Below, piece after piece: positions 5,396 to 7,625 of a DNA stretch of 7,625 nt; the first letter of the stretch is position 1, and the number at the start of each line of letters is the position of its first letter. Source of the stretch: Chloroflexota bacterium. Lineage in GTDB: Bacteria > Chloroflexota > Limnocylindria > QHBO01. The notes below the pieces were generated by a model. That model was not told where the DNA came from, did not search any database, and saw only the letters and a list, made by a program, of their open reading frames with translations. The translations under genes were made by a program, and so were the position numbers. The DNA lies in the NCBI GenBank assembly GCA_005879775.1, contig VBJX01000025.1, forward strand, positions 1 through 7,625, given 5' to 3'.

Positions 5396-6710
5396 CCGTC
5401 GCTTCGAGGGCGCGATCGATGATCGCGAATCCCTCCCGCAGCTGTGCCTCGGTGATGCACAGCGGCGGGTTGGTGAAGACCTGGTTCCAGTGGAACATCG
5501 TGTACAGGCCGTCTTCGCGTAGCTTGGCGTCGAGCGCAGCCATCTCCGGGGAGCTGCCGTTGAACGGAGCGATCGGCTCCATGGTGACTCGCGAGCGGAT
5601 CAGCTCGAAGACCCCGAAGAGCCCGATGCTGCGCACGGTCCCCACGCTCGGATGGCGCTCCTGCAGCCCGTGCAGCAGCTCCTTCATGATCGGGTCGAGG
5701 CGTCCGGCATTGCCCACCAGGTCGTCGTCACGCAGCACGTTGACCGCGGCGATCGCGGCGGCGCAGCTGATCGGATGCGAGGAGTAGGTGAGGCCGCCGA
5801 AGTAGACGCGGTCGTTGAAGAACTCTGCAACCTTCGGGCTCATCGCCACCGCCCCGAGCGGCAGGTACGAGCTGGTGAGCCCCTTGGCCATGGTCAAGAG
5901 GTCCGGAACGACGTTCCAGTGGTCGACCGCGAACCAGCGACCCGTGCGGCCGAAGCCGGCCATCACCTCGTCGCAGATCATGATGATCCCGTGCCGGGTG
6001 CAGAGGTCCCGGATCCCCTCCAGGTAGCCATCCGGCGGGATCAGGATGCCGTTCGTGCCGGTGACCGTCTCCATGATGAAGGCCGCGATGGTGTGCGGTC
6101 CCTCGTACTGCATCACCTCTTCGATGTAGGCCAAGTGCTCGTCGACCGGCTCGGGCTCGCCCCGAGCCCAGCGCCACGGGTCGAGCACGCGGATGACCCC
6201 GGGCACCCCCGGCTCGTTGGCCCAGCGTCGCGGGTCACCGGTCACGCTGATGGATCCGGCGGTCGCCCCGTGGTACGAGCGGTGGTAGGCCATCACCTTC
6301 TGGCGGCCGGTCACGATGCGCGCCATGCGCAGCGCGTTCTCGTTGGCCTCCGCGCCAACCAGGGTGAAGAAGAATCGGTTCAGGTCGCCTGGCGTCACTT
6401 CGGCCAGCAGCTGCCCCAGGCGGCCCCTCACCTCCGTGGCGAACTGGGGGGCGGCGAACGCCAGCTTGTGCGCCTGCTCGGCGATGGCGTCGGCCACACG
6501 CTTGTCGCCATGGCCGATGTTGACGCTCATCAGCTGGCTGTTGAAGTCGATGTAGCGCTTGCCGTCGGGGTCCCAGAAATGGATCCCCTCGGCTCGGTCG
6601 ATGACGATCGGGTTGATCTTGGCCTGGGCCGACCAGGAGAAGAAGGTGTACTCGCGGTTGAGTCGCAGGATCTCGTCGGTGGTGAGCCGATCGGTGGAGG
6701 TGACGGTCAT
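5379..6710 (-). CDS. Class III PLP-dependent aminotransferase (taurine/omega-amino-acid transaminase type)
   Basis: A 443-residue cytoplasmic enzyme that moves an amino group, probably from the terminal (omega) carbon of its donor, to a 2-oxo acid using pyridoxal phosphate. Class III hallmarks are complete: the GAEANE phosphate-binding turn (119-124), Tyr146-His147 for ring stacking, Asp247 in ICDEVMAGFGRTG for the pyridine nitrogen, Schiff-base Lys276 in MAKGLTSSYLPLGAV, and Thr308 in GLTYSSHP. The N-terminal FFSWSAQAKINP (23-34) and the METVTGTNG segment (213-221) resemble proteins annotated as taurine--2-oxoglutarate or taurine--pyruvate aminotransferase and related beta-alanine transaminases. 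It is first in the operon with the importer, so its substrate is probably the imported solute or a product of it. There is no Shine-Dalgarno before the ATG at 6710. Exact donor and acceptor cannot be read from sequence. Confidence 0.9.
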   Translation of the reverse strand: MTVTSTDRLTTDEILRLNREYTFFSWSAQAKINPIVIDRAEGIHFWDPDGKRYIDFNSQLMSVNIGHGDKRVADAIAEQAHKLAFAAPQFATEVRGRLGQLLAEVTPGDLNRFFFTLVGAEANENALRMARIVTGRQKVMAYHRSYHGATAGSISVTGDPRRWANEPGVPGVIRVLDPWRWARGEPEPVDEHLAYIEEVMQYEGPHTIAAFIMETVTGTNGILIPPDGYLEGIRDLCTRHGIIMICDEVMAGFGRTGRWFAVDHWNVVPDLLTMAKGLTSSYLPLGAVAMSPKVAEFFNDRVYFGGLTYSSHPISCAAAIAAVNVLRDDDLVGNAGRLDPIMKELLHGLQERHPSVGTVRSIGLFGVFELIRSRVTMEPIAPFNGSSPEMAALDAKLREDGLYTMFHWNQVFTNPPLCITEAQLREGFAIIDRALEATDAAIA

Positions 6711-6717
6711 GGCGCCG

Positions 6718-6723
6718 ATTAGA
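6718..6723 (-). promoter_or_regulatory. -10-like hexamer for the operon, spaced for a leaderless transcript
   Basis: The minus strand carries TCTAAT (5 of 6 matches to TATAAT), ending 7 nt before the ATG at 6710. This puts the expected transcription start at or next to the A of ATG. No Shine-Dalgarno precedes the gene, which fits a leaderless mRNA. A clear -35 hexamer is not visible. Confidence 0.4.
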
Positions 6724-6773
6724 CCACAACGCCTCCGCGGGCCACTTCACAGTTCCTCACTTGCGCGGTCGCA

Positions 6774-6779
6774 GATACT
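6774..6779 (+). promoter_or_regulatory. Weak -10-like hexamer for the divergent secreted-protein gene
   Basis: GATACT (4 of 6 matches to TATAAT) ends 9 nt before the ATG at 6789, and again no Shine-Dalgarno is present. Transcription would start within a few bases of the ATG. The match is weak and no -35 was found, so this is tentative. Confidence 0.2.
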
Positions 6780-6788
6780 TCAGTCTCG

Positions 6789-7625
6789 ATGCCAGCCAAA
6801 CGTACCCTCCAGGTCCTCTTCGCCGTCGTCGTGCTGATGGCCTCTTCGGCGCTGGCGGTGCGTGCCACCCACGACCCGCAGGTCTTTGATGCGGTGGCCG
6901 TCGCGACGAGCAACGGCATGAGCTGCAAGGCATCTGCATCCGATGTGCAGTGCAGCGCCTTCGACTTCGACGGGACCTGGTCGGAGTTCGCCAGGATGAC
7001 CCCCGCCTCCGGTGATCTGACCTTGCTCTATACAGAGGCCGATGTCAGCCCGTCATGGGCTCCGCCGCTCTACTCGTCATTCCGCACCTGGTTGACCGAT
7101 ATGCAGGCGGTCTCCTGCAACGGTGTCACCCGCCAGCTGGCGGCCTTCGTGGCCAGCGTGAGCAACCTGACGACGGATGGGACCGTCAGTCCGATGACGA
7201 TCAGCGCCGAGTGCAACCTGACGGGTGGGCTGAGCGTCGTGCGCAACTCGGACGGTTTTCCGAGCGAGTACGACTACTGGATCAACTCAGCGGTGATCGC
7301 GCCGCCAACGCCGAGTCCCACGCCGACGCCGACTCCGACGCCCACGCCGACCCCGAGCCCCACACCGTCACCAACACCAAGCCCAACGCCCACCCCCACG
7401 CCAACTCCGACACCGAGCCCCACGCCGACGCCGACCGCAACACCCAGCGGGAGCTCGACCGCGAGCCCGACCGCCTCGCTATCGGCCACCGCGACCGCAT
7501 CCGGGTCGGCGAGCGGGAGCGAGTCTGCCAGCGCATCGGCGTCGGCATCAGGGAGCGAGACTGGGTCCGGCACCCCGAGTCAGCCGGCCCAGCCCAGCTC
7601 CAGCCCAGAGCAGGGGCTAGGTGGC
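6789..7625 (+). CDS. Secreted or surface protein with Pro-Thr/Ser spacer and Ala/Ser/Gly-rich tail (3' end outside window)
   Basis: An uninterrupted frame of 279 codons runs from ATG (6789) to the window edge, divergent from the aminotransferase operon. Residues 1-26 form a signal peptide: basic start MPAKR, hydrophobic core, and a probable cleavage site after ALA (23) or VRA (26); no lipobox cysteine. Residues 27-171 form a compact domain with four cysteines (46, 55, 110, 142), which could make two disulfides, and several Trp/Tyr. I do not recognise its family. Residues 172-216 are an almost perfect alternation of Pro with Thr or Ser, and 217-279 are rich in Ala, Ser, Gly and Thr. Such stalks usually lift a domain from the cell surface and can be O-glycosylated. 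Any C-terminal anchor or second domain would lie beyond the window. The opposite strand of the repeat is also open, but only as a shadow. Confidence 0.75.
   Translation, partial: MPAKRTLQVLFAVVVLMASSALAVRATHDPQVFDAVAVATSNGMSCKASASDVQCSAFDFDGTWSEFARMTPASGDLTLLYTEADVSPSWAPPLYSSFRTWLTDMQAVSCNGVTRQLAAFVASVSNLTTDGTVSPMTISAECNLTGGLSVVRNSDGFPSEYDYWINSAVIAPPTPSPTPTPTPTPTPTPSPTPSPTPSPTPTPTPTPTPSPTPTPTATPSGSSTASPTASLSATATASGSASGSESASASASASGSETGSGTPSQPAQPSSSPEQGLGG
7302..7436 (+). repeat. CCN-ACN/AGY tandem repeat encoding a 45-residue Pro-Thr/Ser tract
   Basis: Forty-five codons encode Pro alternating with Thr or Ser, apart from a Pro-Pro at the start. Proline codons CCG, CCC and CCA and threonine codons ACG, ACC, ACT and ACA are mixed throughout, so the DNA is a degenerate 6-bp repeat, not a pure microsatellite. 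It lies inside the secreted-protein gene and forms its rigid spacer. Confidence 0.85.

Noticed and set aside
5652..6722. Plus-strand frame of 356 codons opposite the aminotransferase
   Set aside because: The minus strand has a full set of class III aminotransferase active-site motifs; the opposite frame is rich in Arg, His, Asp and Val with no domain pattern.
7274..7573. Minus-strand frame encoding a Gly-Val/Leu repeat protein
   Set aside because: It is the complement of the Pro-Thr/Ser codon repeat. The plus-strand frame has a signal peptide and a non-repetitive domain in the same frame, so the antisense frame is a shadow.

Overview
This is a GC-rich bacterial chromosome segment with tightly packed genes. 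Overlapping stop/start junctions, weak or absent Shine-Dalgarno sequences at most starts, and a secreted protein with a long Pro-Thr/Ser spacer together suggest a Chloroflexota or actinobacteria-like, environmental, probably metagenome-derived genome. That placement is an inference from style, because the window holds no phylogenetic marker gene.

Layout. Bases 1-276 (+) are the 3' end of a polytopic membrane protein that may be a GT-C/DUF2029-type glycosyltransferase. A canonical intrinsic terminator lies at 341-378. It is followed almost at once by a CPA2-type Na+(K+)/H+ antiporter at 396-1571 (+). A perfect 13-bp hairpin at 1572-1601 separates this gene from a convergent five-gene operon on the minus strand, read from 6710 down to 1627. 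In transcription order the operon encodes a class III PLP aminotransferase (6710-5379), ABC permease A (5395-4490), the ABC ATPase (4493-3651), ABC permease B (3650-2865) and a lipoprotein substrate-binding protein (2745-1627). The first four genes overlap or abut (17-nt overlap, ATGA overlap, TAG|ATG). The binding-protein gene has its own 119-bp leader with a good -10 hexamer, a 12-bp palindrome and a strong Shine-Dalgarno sequence.

Divergent from the operon, after a 78-bp intergenic region, a gene starts at 6789 (+) and runs off the right edge. It encodes a signal peptide, a four-cysteine domain of about 145 residues, a 45-residue Pro-Thr/Ser tract and an Ala/Ser/Gly-rich tail. It is easily missed because no stop codon lies in the window and the opposite strand of the repeat is also open.

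How the genes work together. The operon looks like an uptake-and-transaminate module. A NitT/TauT/ThiY-class importer with two different permeases delivers a small solute, and a taurine/omega-amino-acid-type aminotransferase acts on that solute or a breakdown product. Candidates are pyrimidine-derived beta-alanine, taurine or another omega-amino acid; a vitamin precursor (HMP- or riboflavin-like) cannot be excluded for the binding protein. I see no RNA genes, CRISPR array, insertion sequence, phage gene or recognisable riboswitch. The most notable points are the two-permease importer led by an aminotransferase, the unassigned surface protein at the right edge, and the regulatory hairpins.
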